Notes under the pieces: model-generated
Seen by the model: the letters and a program-made list of their open reading frames with translations, nothing else
Told to the model about the DNA's origin: nothing
Database searches by the model: none
DNA from: Isoetes taiwanensis
Taxonomy: Eukaryota > Streptophyta > Lycopodiopsida > Isoetales > Isoetaceae
Direction of reading: 5' to 3'
Assembly (NCBI GenBank): GCA_021234155.1
Contig: JAJEKV010000046.1
Span: 11,294,469 to 11,358,468, forward strand
Length of the DNA: 64,000 bases
Part shown: positions 1-10,879 of the stretch, in pieces
Numbering within the stretch: the first letter of the stretch is position 1
Layout: every line of letters starts with the position of its first letter
Translations under genes and position numbers: made by a program

Positions 1-380
1 ATATAAACAACCATAACTTCCAGGTAATACCATAATTACACTAACGTCCTAGAGATAATTCACATATTCTAGAAGCATAACCAATACAACAGACCAAGCA
101 CCCATCAAATCCCCAAGCACGCGTCAAATCCCCAACTCAGTTTCTCGGATTGATTCGGCTTCCTATTGACTAGATCTGCCTTTCTTGCTTCCATTTCCTC
201 ATCGCCTTCCCATCTGCAAGCACCTTCCGGTTTCTGCTACTGTCCCACAATTCGACCAGCCTCTCCTTCTCTAGAGAATAGGCAGAGGAGAACAATAAAC
301 AAGATCCTTCACCAAACCAAGGCACCCTCTCCTTTGTTCACATCCAATATATATACACAATGAGTACATCTCAATGCATA

Positions 381-471
381 TGCATGCTAGACAAGTGTTG
401 TGCATGCAATCACATGCATGCATGCGCATGTGCATGTACATGCATGCTAGACAAGTGTTGTGCATGCAATC
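381..471. repeat. 31-bp direct duplication with ATGCAT-rich spacer
   Basis: A 31-bp block containing GCTAGACAAGTGTTGTGC occurs at 381-411 and again at 441-471. The spacer between them is made of overlapping TGCATG/GCATGC words. No gene is visible in bases 1-600. Confidence 0.85.
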
Positions 472-634
472 TAATGCATGGTTTAGCATATTTTATAAGT
501 CCACTACACATTAATCTAACACCTTCTGCTTATATAACCTTTGCCAATATATTTCTATAGTTTTAAATACCACTACTAGCATAACCCATGGACGCATATC
601 AACAAGGTCGTTAGATGATCTACACCCTCTTATA

Positions 635-1800
635 TTGAGGCAAAGTAAGCCACTAGGTTCGTTACATTATTCCGAGCTCAATGGTATTAAAACAGAGGTA
701 TGCCAATTTGAAATTAAGATTAAAGAAGGTTGTAAACCTGTTTTTCAAAAACTGAGAAGAATTAATGCTTCATTGATGGGACTAATCAAAGATGAGTTGG
801 ATAAAATGCTAGATGCAGGTGTTATCATTGAAACCATTAATCCAGAATGGGTATCTTGCATTGTTCCTGTAGAAAAAAAAAAAGTGGTGCCTTAAGAATT
901 TGCATTGATTATCGATATCTCAACAAAGCCACCATCAAGGACTGTTATCCTTTGCCTTTCTTAGAAGAAATCTTATATGCTATAGCAGAAAAAGAGGTGT
1001 ACTCATTCTTAGATGGATTCTCAGGATTTAATCAAATTGGTATTAAGGAGGAAGATCAACCAAAGACCTCTTTTATTACCCCTTGGGGAACTTATGCAAT
1101 GAAAAGGATGCCTTTTGGATTAATGAATGCACCTGCCAAGAATTCAGAGTTTACTTGGATGATTTTTGTTTAGGATTTCATCCTACTAATCATTTGGAAT
1201 TGCTTGCAAAAATATGTTCTTTGTGCAGGGACTCTGGAGTCAACCTTAACCCAAAGAAATGTTTTTTTTTTTTGCATCTAAAGGGCAACTTTTGGGGCAT
1301 GAGGTGTCCAACAATGGTATACAAGTGGCACAAGAAAAGGTTGAAGCTCTCAAAAAATTGGTACCCCCTAGGAATTTGAAGCAAGTCAAAAGTTTTATGT
1401 CAATGACTAGTTTTCTTAGAATGTATATTCCTAACTTTGCTCATATTATAAGTCCTATTTTCAAACTGACAAGAATAGGCAAGATCTCTAAATCTGAGAG
1501 CAAGTATGTCCCTGTCACATGGTCATCAGATTGCCAAGAGTCTTTTGAGTTTCTTATAAAGTCCATTTGTGAAGCCACTCTTTTAAAAAAACCTGACTTG
1601 GATATACCATTTGAGGTTTATATCACCATCACTAAGAAGGCTATAGGTTTAGCTATTCTACAGGACAAACATACCATAGCTTTTGCTAGCAAACAATGGA
1701 GCTCAACTGAAGAAAAGTACACCAGATTGGAAAAGAGTGCTGCTGCTCTCATGTTCCTCATTGACAGACAAGGTCGCATGCTATTAAAGAGTTATGTTCA
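635..1800 (+). pseudogene. gypsy reverse transcriptase-RNase H remnant
   Basis: Reverse transcriptase motifs appear in order across shifting frames. The N-terminal block ends in PEWVSCIVPVEKKK; a run of A at 870-881 marks the first frame change. It continues with ALRICIDYRYLN, FLDGFSGFNQIGI, PFGLMNAPA and the catalytic block VYLDDF. About 20 residues normally lie between LMNAPA and the YLDD block; here they are nearly absent, pointing to a small internal deletion near 1130-1150. The connection domain follows (GQLLGHEVSNNGIQV), then RNase H remnants such as PVTWSSDCQESF and FASKQWSSTEEKYT. A T-run at 1262-1271 is another slippage point. It would have copied element RNA into DNA; it is dead here. 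Confidence 0.88.
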
Positions 1801-2224
1801 AGTTTATATGAAACAAAATCCAATGGGATTGTTATTTGGTAAAGCTACTTCCAAACCAAAAATTCAAAGGTGGGCTTGTAAGCTACAAAACTTTTGATAT
1901 TTCTATTAAAGAATTACATCAGGTAAAGAGTCCCAGTCTTTATTTACCTTACATTTTCTTTGACCATGAGGATGCAGTAGAGGTTGTTGACTTTGTGGAT
2001 GCCTTAGCTTATTTGCAGGCGGATGATGAAAAGCAGATCCAACAGGATTGGCAGCAACCTATTAAGAATTTTCTACAATTCAAAGAGATGCCCTCAGGCC
2101 TGACTTCGAGCCAGCAAAGGAGATTTAAAGAAAAATGTAGGCAATTTAAAATGATTAATGATGTTCTATGTAAAGTTAACAGGGATGGACTATTACTGAG
2201 GTGTGTCAATGAAGAAGAATCCAC

Positions 2225-3290
2225 TCTGATATGCATGAAGGAGTATGTGGAGGCCATTTTGCTGGAGACACTACTGCCAAAAAAATTCTCAGGTCAGGTT
2301 ATTATTGGCCTACAGTATTTAAAGATTGTTATACCGCTATAAAGTCTTGCCACAAGTGTCAGATATTTGGCAAAAGGATCCTCCTTCCAGCTGCATTAAA
2401 TCCCATCATTTCTCCATGACCCTTCCAAACATGGGGATTGGATTATATTGGCCCTATTAACCCCCCTTCTGCAGGACAACATCAGCACATTATTGTAGCT
2501 ACAGATTATTTTACTAAGTGGGCAGAAGCTATTCCTTTAAGACAGGCCAATGCTATTACAACAGCAAAGTTTTTACATGAATATATCTGTGCACGGTTTG
2601 GTATCCCTCTACAATTGCACTCTGATAGAGGTACTCCCTTTGTGAATGAAGTTATTGCTAATCTGTTGACTATTCTTAAGGTTAAGCATACCAAGAGTTC
2701 TTCCTAGTATCCTCAAGGTAATGGTCAAGCAGAAGCTACTAATAAAGTTTTGAAAGGCATTTTGCAGAAGACAGTGGATGATAACCAAAAGGATTGGCAT
2801 GTCAAATTGGTGGATGATCTTTGGGCTTATAGAGTCACTATTAAAGCAGCAACCACTCATAGACCCTTCAACTTAGTTTATGGCATTGAAGCTGTGCTTC
2901 CAGTAGAGCTTGAGCTCCCATCTTTAAGGTTAGCTCACAAGCTATGTTTACCTTTAGAATATGCCTTGCAGGAAAGACTGGACACCCTTTTGCATTTAGA
3001 AGAATATAGGATGGAAGCTGAGAATGCCAATCTGCTAAAAAAAGCCAAGAATTTGGCTGCATTCAAAGCTGCTCATAAAATACAAGGGACTTTCAAGGCA
3101 GGAGAGCTAGTTCTAAAATGGAATAAATCAAGGGAAGACTCAGCTAGTAAGTTTGAGAATCTTTGGGAAGGTCCCTATGAGGTGTTGGAACCTGCAGGCA
3201 CCAATTCTTATTGGTTAAAAGAATTAACTTCAGGGGTGCCACTTCCAAATCCCATCAATACTATCCACTTAAAAAGGTACTGGGATCAGC
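2225..3290 (+). pseudogene. gypsy integrase remnant
   Basis: The integrase reads in one frame apart from two stops. A zinc-binding HHCC region begins MHEGVCGGHF and ends CHKCQIF. The catalytic core has the first Asp in ATDYFTKWAEA, the second in LHSDRGTPF and the Glu in GNGQAEATN, so the D,D-35-E triad is recognisable. Stops fall at 2417-2419, just before PFQTWGLDYIGP, and at 2705-2707, just before YPQGNGQAE. The C-terminal part (LVLKWNKSREDS, WEGPYEVLEP, INTIHLKRYW) is typical of Tat/Athila integrases. Those two stops plus the upstream damage mark a pseudogene. Confidence 0.9.
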
Positions 3291-3494
3291 ATATATGCTT
3301 GTCCCTTTTTATGCTTTAGAACTTAGTTAAGTTAGAATTAGGATTAAATTTAGATAAGTTGAATTTCATTTTGCCTTGATTTTTAGAATTAATGTTTTTA
3401 TTGAGTTCATGTTTACAGCTAGTCAAAGTAAGGGATATACTACCAAACAGTTCCAAGACAAGAATCTTTACTAATGATTTGTCAAGTGTCATCT

Positions 3495-3827
3495 GCAGGA
3501 GCACCCTTCTTTCATCCGCTTTCATCTGCTTTCATCCACTTTCCATCCGCTTTCATCTGCTTTACTGTGGTCCTACCCTCCATCTAACCATTTATTCTTC
3601 ATTTCATTTCCCTAAACATGCACTCTGCAAATTCAGCTTCACCATCATGGCAGAGTTGCAATGATTAAGATTAACTTGTTTATATGTTTCCATGACAGGT
3701 GCACCCTTTTCCCATCTATATCCATCTGTAATAAGTGGTCCTGCCATTCATCTAGACTCCTCATTCTTGTTTTCATTCCCAAAAAGCACTCTGCATTTCA
3801 GCTTCACCACCATAGCAGAGTTGCAAT
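3495..3827. repeat. Imperfect tandem duplication, about 165-200 bp units
   Basis: Two consecutive units each start with GCACCCTT and end with GCAGAGTTGCAA (3495-3661 and 3695-3826). They share a central CTCTGCA..TTCAGCTTCACCA block. The first unit also contains short CTTTCATCYG repeats at 3512-3565. They could belong to the 3' non-coding part of the preceding element. Confidence 0.7.
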
Positions 3828-6120
3828 TTTTTGAAGAAAAGACATGCATTTTTTTGTTTTGGCGTGATCTCAGCACTAGCACATTCATTTTATCTCCTTA
3901 TACCCTTCACACCTCATTCGCACCATCTCCTTATCATCCTCATACCTATTTTCATCATTGTCCACTCATTACACTCTATTCATATCATATTATTACCATA
4001 TTCACACTCATTACACTCACTTTGTCTCATTATCACCACAACATCACCACATTCACACTTATTTCATCAATATTTGCACCCTACACTCTGCTCCACTTTG
4101 TTCTCATTTGCAGACTCTGGCATAGCCTGAAAACCCCTCTATATACTCTTTTTGGCATGATATGGCTGAGGGGACCAGCCCATTTTCTTGTTTTGGCGAG
4201 ATGTTGCCCCCAAAGGGCAACATACTAACCGATGGTTCATGTATTGAAGATTAGGTCAAGTCATTTTGGGAGATTAAGTCAAAGAAGAGCTTGGTATTCA
4301 ACATTGATGTGGACGTCAAACAATATCAATCTTCAAAGGTCAACACAAATATTCAAGGTCAACTTCCATGGATGGTATTCCATTTGAGGTCAAAGTTAGT
4401 CAAAGGATGCTTTATAAGATTCTGGGTTAAGAAAATTGGAAGATGCTTTTTGAAGATTGGTGACAAAATTTGGATACTTGATTCCACCCCTTAGCCATTT
4501 TTTACCCATCTTCATACCCTATTCTTACCCCTTGTGAAAATTCTCCTAGTCCTTTTTCCTTATACCTTTATTCTCCTTTGCTCACCTTTGCAAATTACAT
4601 CATACCTTGCCTAATCCTTTTTCCTCTAATGCCTTTCATTCCCCCAAGAGATGTCTTTCCCATTGCTCTTCATATCTTTCACCCCATTTTCATTTTCTAT
4701 GTTACACCCTTACAAATACCCCTGGCCTAACTCTTGTTTGCAATTTCTTATACTCTTATGCTTCACTCACCATTGTGCCCTAAGTATCCATGTCACACAT
4801 GTACCCCATGGAATATTCCAATCATGGTATCTAAACTTAGCATATTCCTAAAAATATTAGGGTTACCATGGCCCCAAATGATCAAAACTTTCCAACTATT
4901 TTATGGGGAACCTCTTAAACCATAGCCTAGCTTTTTAAAATTGCAAAATACGGCATATTCCTAGTTTATACCCCAAGAAATACGACCACTGTATCGCAAG
5001 ATTTTTGGAAATATACTGTTGATCAACCCTAAATCTAGAAACCTGCTCGAATCACGCCGGAATGGAATCCTTGAGCTTTGAAAACTATCTACTTTTGCAT
5101 TCCCGCTCTTAAGCATCATATTAAGCCTAAATTTAAGCCCTAAGATGCCGGAACCATCAAATCTAAACTTATATACCGGGGAAACATTGACAGAAGATTT
5201 TTGAAGGCCCAGACGCATCAAACCTCAACATTGATACATGCTGAGCATGATCTGAAGACGTTCATGAAGTTTCTGAGAATTCCACAGTTCGATTTGAGTA
5301 AATTGGACTGATTATCCTACTATGATGTTATTACATGACCTTTTGAGATCCTCTGATGATTGATTTATGATCTTATGACCTATATCCATCTTGTATTACC
5401 TTTACATCAATGAAAATTGCCTGCCAAGTGTTAAAAAATTTGACTGTCATGTCTTCCTAGTATTCTTGCCATGCAAACATTTCTACAGTAAGATATTCTA
5501 CAATACATCCTTGCATATGACCAGTTGCCCTTCATTTCTAACTATATTTGCACCTGTGTGCACAAAAAGTTCGAGAAAAAACCACTCCAAACTCAAGTTA
5601 TAATTTTTTACATTCTGTCTGACATGATTTTAGACTGTTATTCATAAAACAGTGCCAAAAAAATAGTTTTAGTGATCCAAAATAAGATTTGATTGTCTGC
5701 CCCACATCCTTGAAACCTATACTTCATCTTGGTTTTGAAATTTCTCAAAAACTCCCTCTGTAACTCAAGTTCCAAAATTCTGAGATCTGTCTGTGGTTTT
5801 GACTGGTATTGACCAAAAATTGTCTCAACTTTGAGATTGAATATCTCACAAATTTGAGCTCAGACTCAGTCAAGATCTTTTCCATTGCATGCTTATAACT
5901 TTTCTACACCAGGCACAATCATTTGACCTCAGAAATCAACTCATCTATGCCAACTACATCGATTTGAGTGAGGACCCCTTATTGCTGAATTGGGAAAGGT
6001 ATGAGTATTTGATATTTGAGCTATTTCTCCAAAAAAATCTCGTATAGACTGATCACCTTAAGTGATCTGGAGGTTCTAAGGCCAACTTGAGTATAATTTC
6101 AAGTTGGCTTATTGTATTTG
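3828..6120. other. AT-rich stretch without a recognised gene
   Basis: Only short open frames with simple composition are present. Around 4250-4410 the words GGTCAA/GTCAA recur about ten times. No conserved domain, RNA gene or element end was seen. Confidence 0.6.
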
Positions 6121-6124
6121 ACTC

Positions 6125-7129
6125 TCTAGCCAGGTTGAGGGTCAACAAGAGTCTCCTCCCCTCCTTGCATGCATGCCCATCACAGGCAGCTAGAGGGCCA
6201 CTGCCCGTATTCGACTTGAACCTCATTGAAGGTGACGCATCACCCAAGAGGTGTCGAGCTCATGCCTTGCCCACACGCAGTTGCAAACCATTAAGCCTAG
6301 CCAGCTTGATCCCCGGTAGGCTTTACACACCAGAGGGATCAGTCAGTGATGGGACAAGTCCTCCTTATTCCACCGGTCTAGCCCCGCCACCCACAACCAA
6401 GCGGGCTCTTATACACGGGCCGCATTAATTGGGAATTAATGAGGTTATCTAGGATCATCTGCTACTGAAGGCTTCACGGTCTCTACCCCCCTTCCCACAT
6501 ACACAAGAGAGCATAGAATGGAACATCATCATCATCAAAGAACTGAAATACTGAATAAGATCTAATCTATCTTACCTAAACATACAAGGTTAGATTCTTT
6601 TGTTACGGCTGGTGATCTTAGGATCTACAAGGCTGATAAGATTGATCTAACATACCATCCTAGCTCATTGTCGGGCTAAGTGTTGGCTTTGCACAGCAGA
6701 ATCGCAGGTTACCTGATCCTTGGCGTGCTCCAGCTCCCCGAATCGCGTCCATGCCTTCGTTCTTGTTGAAGACACAGCTGCTCCTGATGAATCTAATGTG
6801 CAAAGGTGGCTCAGCGATGCCTAGCAATGCGGAGCTTGCCTTGGCCGGAATGGCTCAGGGAAGCCAAAATGCAAAAAGGGGAAAGGTTTAGGGTTTCCCC
6901 TTTTGTTTCTTATACATGAACTTTTAGGGTTAGGTTAGAAGGGACCAAATGGGTATTGCCACTTGGCAAGGGGTTTAATTGCATATGTTTAATATACATG
7001 TGCAACATACGAGGTCGCTCCCTAGGTGCAACTCTTTACGGCTCTCAAGTACTTGTCATGGTGACATGTACGTGTGACATGGCAGTATAATATACGTATT
7101 CAGACCGTATGTTATGCTGGAACGTCACA
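6125..7129 (-). repeat. Partial 3' LTR of the non-autonomous element
   Basis: Sequence around 6190-6420 is recognisably the same as inside the LTRs at 22.9-23.3 kb and 34.7-35.0 kb (GGGCCACTGCCCGTATTCGA and following). The LTR ends at 7129 with GGAACGTCACA, the same terminus as its relatives. The other half, which should begin TGTGACGTCCCC, is missing to the left of about 6125. Confidence 0.8.
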
Positions 7130-7143
7130 ATCTCTCCACCTTG
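7130..7143 (-). other. Polypurine tract beside the 3' LTR
   Basis: On the minus strand CAAGGTGGAGAGAT directly precedes the LTR. The equivalent position in the chromovirus reads CAAGGTGGGGAGAA. It is the usual plus-strand primer position for LTR elements. Confidence 0.7.
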
Positions 7144-8330
7144 AATTGATGTTGTCCTCAGCATCACGCGTCTCCCCACCTTGGAAACCTGCATACCCTG
7201 CAATACATTTGATGCATATAATTGTACAACACAATTAACCCAAGGTAATATTTAAGTTTAATTTTTTTATAATCACATCACTTGCTCCATAACATACTAT
7301 AGTAAGGTGATCTCTCAACCCTTGCATTATCATTTAATATTCACAAAATTTTATGGTTTGCACACTTATTATTAACACTTATTATTTACTTGGCTGAAGC
7401 ACTGGAGTCGTCCTTCCTTGGGTTTGCAGGCGTTTCTGGATCTGGAACTCTTGTTTGGACCGACTATCCTCCTCCTTGATCTTGCTCCTGATGCTGATAT
7501 ATGCCGTCAAGTCGGAGATGTTCCTCCCCTGTTATGTGTCTCCTCTCCTTCCTCCATCCTGATCCCCTATTTTTGAAATCGATGAAGTCATTATCGTCTT
7601 CTACTAGAGCAAAAGATCTGGGAGCTCGTCATGGCTGGACTTGGGTGTTTTGCAGTTGTCTGGCTTTGTTGCACCTTTTGTTGATGTTGCTTGACATCCG
7701 CTTGAGCGGCTTGGCTGCGAGATCGTGATGGCCTTCCCTCCGGTTTGTTTGCGCTTCTGTGTCGCTATGCATTGTCGTTTCGATGGAAGATTATACTCTT
7801 TAACTCTAACTCGTGATGCTAACCTAGGCTTCCCCGTTCGACATACTCTTGCACTTGTATGTTTCCTTGCGTTCTTCTATTTGAACTCGTGGGCGTCTAG
7901 TCGGTGAAGGGGTTGAGATCTTCTTTCTGCTGTGAGCTTGTGGATTTTGCAACCGAGTGCTTGATAGTCGAGAAGGTTCTTCATGCAGATGATTAACGTA
8001 TGTCTTCCATTCGATGAAGATTGTTGATAGGCCAGTTGTGCCCTGTATTACTCGTTTCATTTGTAGAGGTGTTTGCCATAGTGCTTCCTCTCTTGGGTCT
8101 GCCTTTACACTCAACTCCCTTCTTTTGTCAGTACGTCGCTTGGGTCTTCAATATCTTCAGAAAGTCATGCTCCTTGCTCTTCTTTGGCTCTAACCTCGTA
8201 CTCCAAAAGATATTGCTTCTATTTCTAAACAAACCCTAGTTTGGAAGACAGAATTTAGGGTTTGAGATATTTTGGTCATTTTGAGGTGGAATATAATATT
8301 TTAGCATAATTTGAGGTCATAATTGGATTT
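7144..8330 (-). pseudogene. Degenerate internal ORF remnants, no known domain
   Basis: Minus-strand frames encode polar, charged protein pieces: 7824-8114 is 96 residues rich in R, S, T and E. A second piece near 7600 contains LVEDDNDFIDF, faintly like the RQIDMDDFIV stretch in ORF2 of the chromovirus. No H3-like fold, gag or pol motif was found. It is probably a deleted derivative of the long elements, inferred mainly from the LTR and leader homology. Confidence 0.4.
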
Positions 8331-8416
8331 TAAACTATTTAATGATCCTATTGCAATAAATTTCAGGCAATTTGGAGCTGTATAGCTCAAGTTATGAAGG
8401 TTCAAAGTTTTGACCC

Positions 8417-8479
8417 CTCACATAGTGCGCGAGAAGCACTTTCAAACTTTTTGGAAATGCCCTGGGCGCACTCTGTGAG
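8417..8479. promoter_or_regulatory. 63-nt leader palindrome, copy 1
   Basis: Outer arms CTCACATAGTGCGC and GCGCACTCTGTGAG pair at 13 of 14 positions. It lies in the element leader with two sister copies, about 204 nt from the next. DNA cruciform, RNA hairpin or paired protein site are all possible. Confidence 0.8.
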
Positions 8480-8620
8480 TGGTCACCATCTGTTTAGGTC
8501 CTAGATGACTCTAAAAAGTTGATATGAAGGCCGAATCCTACTTATTTCGCAGAGTTAAGATAGTCTGTGCCATTAGTTTCTACATTGGGACAAGTCTAGA
8601 CATAGATCAGTGGCCCAACA

Positions 8621-8683
8621 CTCACACAGTGCGCGAGAGCTATTCTCAAAACTTTTGGAAATGCTCCTTGCGCACTCTGAGAG
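8621..8683. promoter_or_regulatory. 63-nt leader palindrome, copy 2
   Basis: Outer arms CTCACACAGTGCGC and GCGCACTCTGAGAG pair at 12 of 14 positions. It has the same length as copies 1 and 3. Confidence 0.8.
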
Positions 8684-8833
8684 TGGTCACTCCTTTTTGG
8701 CTCTAACTTTAGTTCTATAAACAGTTTCTTAGTGTTAGAACATACATTTCTAGCTTAAATTCAAGCTCTAAGCTACCCTGGGCTATCATATTACTCTAAT
8801 TATGCATCTAGCTAGGTCAACATGGGTCCACCA

Positions 8834-8896
8834 CTCACACAGTGCGCGAGAAGCATTCTCAAAAGTTTTGGAAATGCCCAGGGCGCACTCTGTGAG
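8834..8896. promoter_or_regulatory. 63-nt leader palindrome, copy 3
   Basis: Outer arms CTCACACAGTGCGC and GCGCACTCTGTGAG pair at 13 of 14 positions. The inner arms CATTCTCAAAA and TTTTGGAAATG are also nearly complementary. This copy is nearest to the primer site. Confidence 0.8.
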
Positions 8897-9108
8897 GGGT
8901 CACTTCCTAATGGCCATAATTTATCAGGGTTTCTACTATTTCTTCCTAACTTAACATTATTCTACTTTACTGTTCTAAGGATTGGAATTTTTTTTTTTTC
9001 CAATTTTCGAGGTTCATGCTTGGGATTTCAACTCCAAGACTGAAGATCTAGACTGTTAGTACTACTAGGGAAATGGCCAGTGCTCGATCCTAGTCCTCCA
9101 AGATCATT

Positions 9109-9120
9109 GCTCTGATACCA
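9109..9120 (-). other. Primer binding site, initiator tRNA-Met
   Basis: Minus strand TGGTATCAGAGC is the complement of the 3' end of plant initiator tRNA-Met, one base from the LTR edge at 9122. It fixes the minus orientation of this element. Confidence 0.9.
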
Positions 9121-9121
9121 C

Positions 9122-9436
9122 TATGACATCCCCTACTTCTTCTACGATGCTCCCATCGTATCAGAAGGCGGAGTTCATCCCCCTGGCAGCCAAACTGGCA
9201 GGGGCCATCCACCTGACGCCAATCACAAGAACTGGGCCAGTGACGAAGAGTGGATGGGTCATTTGCCCCGTCTTCCTTCGGGACCGTCCTAGCTGCGGAT
9301 CGTAAATAAACATGAGCACATGACATCAATACATCAACAAAGTCACCTCGAAGGGTGAATACATCATAACATAACATGTGTAACAACAATATCAGTAACA
9401 TCAACATAAGGGGAATCCTACCCTTGTATTTATTAC
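9122..9436 (-). repeat. Partial 5' LTR of the non-autonomous element
   Basis: It starts TATGACATCCCC, matching TGTGACGTCCCC of the relatives after two G-to-A changes. It follows LTR sequence to about 9436, where homology stops and an unrelated tandem repeat begins. Confidence 0.75.
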
Positions 9437-9440
9437 AAGT

Positions 9441-9974
9441 ACCGTTGGTGTCACTATGAGGAAATTAACCGTCTATTATCTGTGCAAAATACGAAAAGAA
9501 ATCGAGGGATCCCATCCGAAAAAGCAATCTGGACCAGAGATGCATGCGAGAAATGCTACTCCTTCAATTGATATGCATAAATCAGCCAGCATGCACGAGG
9601 CAATTGTGCTAAGGAAGAATGAATCACGCCTGGGAAATGCATAGAAAACTGGCAAAGCAAGATGAATACCTCTAAGATGCCTAAGCTGGCCAAGTCTCTA
9701 TGAATTGATTCAATTCCGACGAATCCGGGCCTCGCACATGCAACAAAATACCACAAAAGAAAGATACCAGGGTCGCCTTCAAACCGCTGGTGTCCCCGTG
9801 GAGGAAATCAACCGCCCGCTATCCGTGCAAAATATAAAAAGCAATCGAGGGGTTCCATCCGAAAAAAGCAATCTGGACTAGAGATGCATGCGAGAAAAGC
9901 TACTCCTTCAATTGACATGCACAAATCAGCCAACATTCACAAAGCAATTATGCTAAGGAAGAATAAATCACGCC
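9441..9974. repeat. Direct repeat, units about 342 bp apart
   Basis: The block 9441-9630 recurs at 9783-9974 with about 85-90 percent identity by eye. Both begin ACCGYTGGTGTC and end AATCACGCC. The first unit carries an extra 150 bp before the second starts. Confidence 0.85.
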
Positions 9975-10032
9975 GCAGTTTGTGAATCCTCCTCATGGCA
10001 TGCAAAGCAAAAATTTACTTTCAAGAAACCAT

Positions 10033-10152
10033 GAGGAAGAGCAAGCGAAAAGGGAAGGAAAGAGGAAGAGCAATCTAAAAGGGAAGAAAAGAAGAAGAGC
10101 AATCTAAAGAGGAAGAAAAGAGGAAGAGCAATCTCAAAGGGAGGAAAAGAGG
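10033..10152. repeat. Purine-rich tandem repeat, four units of about 29 bp
   Basis: GAGGAAGAGCA-type units start at about 10033, 10062, 10091 and 10120. On the minus strand they form a pyrimidine-rich stretch downstream of the TATA motif at 10239-10246. Confidence 0.8.
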
Positions 10153-10167
10153 ATGGATAGAGCCAAG

Positions 10168-10292
10168 GGAAGCAATGGGCAAGGAAGAGATGCTGCTGTG
10201 AGAAGACGCCGATAACCAACCACAAGAATGAATAGTGCATATATAGCTGCTCATCCCTTCCCAGAATGCCAATCCGATGGCTCGGATCGATA
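10168..10292 (-). promoter_or_regulatory. Shared TATA-bearing module, copy A
   Basis: This block matches 44620-44764 (GCTGCTGTGAGAAGACG, CGATAACC, CCCTTCCCAGAATG, GATGGCTCGGAT). Both hold a TATA-like motif on the minus strand, here CTATATAT at 10239-10246, followed by pyrimidine-rich sequence. It looks like the promoter end of a dispersed repeat transcribed leftwards. Activity is inferred. Confidence 0.55.
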
Positions 10293-10879
10293 TCTATTAG
10301 GGTTAGCTTCTAACTTTAGGCCTCTAATCTTAAGCATAATATGCTTGAAAAGATTTCTATCAGAAAGGGTACCTCCAATTTTTTGCTTAAGAGCAGTCCA
10401 AGTGATCCATCTGTTGTTATATCTGAGATCACCTAAGTGCACAATATTGAACTCACTCCATTTCTTGTAAATCCTGGGATGATTTAAAGCTAAAGGAGTG
10501 GAATTGTCTCTAGATAAATGAGGATTCCAGAAAATACTTGTTCTGTAGGGACACTTTTGAAATTCAATATGCTTTTAAAAGCCTTATGAGAGATGTTCTA
10601 GGAAGAGATGAGATTTCTCATTAAGGGAGAAGTGTTGGCACCAGCCTGCAAATTAGAGAAAGCAGAAGAAGGAAAATGGTGCATAACTGAAGGATGACCT
10701 TTAATGTAACTGCATGAGAGCCAATGCCTAATAAAAATAGAGGCAGGATTGTTAGCTTGATATAGAGCCCTCCAAACATGTTTGCCAGCTAGAGCATACC
10801 CCTGCAGAAGAAGATTTTTACAGCCAAGCCCTCCCCCTGAGATTTGCTTCTAGTTATAGATTTCCAATTAACCATATGC

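Larger units (their letters stand above)
610..3320 (+). mobile_element. Decayed Ty3/gypsy retrotransposon, Tat/Athila-like pol
   Basis: This is a remnant of a Ty3/gypsy polyprotein read through several frames in the order reverse transcriptase, RNase H, integrase, which is the Ty3/gypsy order. The integrase tail runs to about 3290 and shows no chromodomain, and the motif style resembles Tat/Athila. No gag, protease, LTR or primer site was found on either side, so both element ends are lost or unrecognised. At least four frame changes and two in-frame stops make it inactive. Tat/Athila placement is inferred from motif style only. Confidence 0.85.
6125..9436 (-). mobile_element. Non-autonomous LTR retrotransposon (-), related to the larger elements
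   Basis: The order on the minus strand is partial 5' LTR (9122-9436), primer site (9109-9120), leader with three long palindromes, about 1.2 kb of degenerate internal sequence, polypurine tract, and partial 3' LTR (6125-7129). The LTRs and post-primer sequence are clearly related to those of the elements at 21.7-36.6 kb. Only about 2 kb lies between the LTRs and no gag or pol motif was seen, so it would have depended on proteins made in trans. Both outer LTR portions are incomplete and no target duplication could be identified. Confidence 0.8.

Noticed and set aside
4250-4410. Cluster of GGTCAA/GTCAA words that resemble W-box elements
   Set aside because: No gene lies next to it, and the words look like a decayed short repeat.
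10075-10272. Minus-strand frame with Phe/Ser/Leu-rich product
   Set aside because: It is a translation of the 29-bp pyrimidine repeat and not a protein gene.
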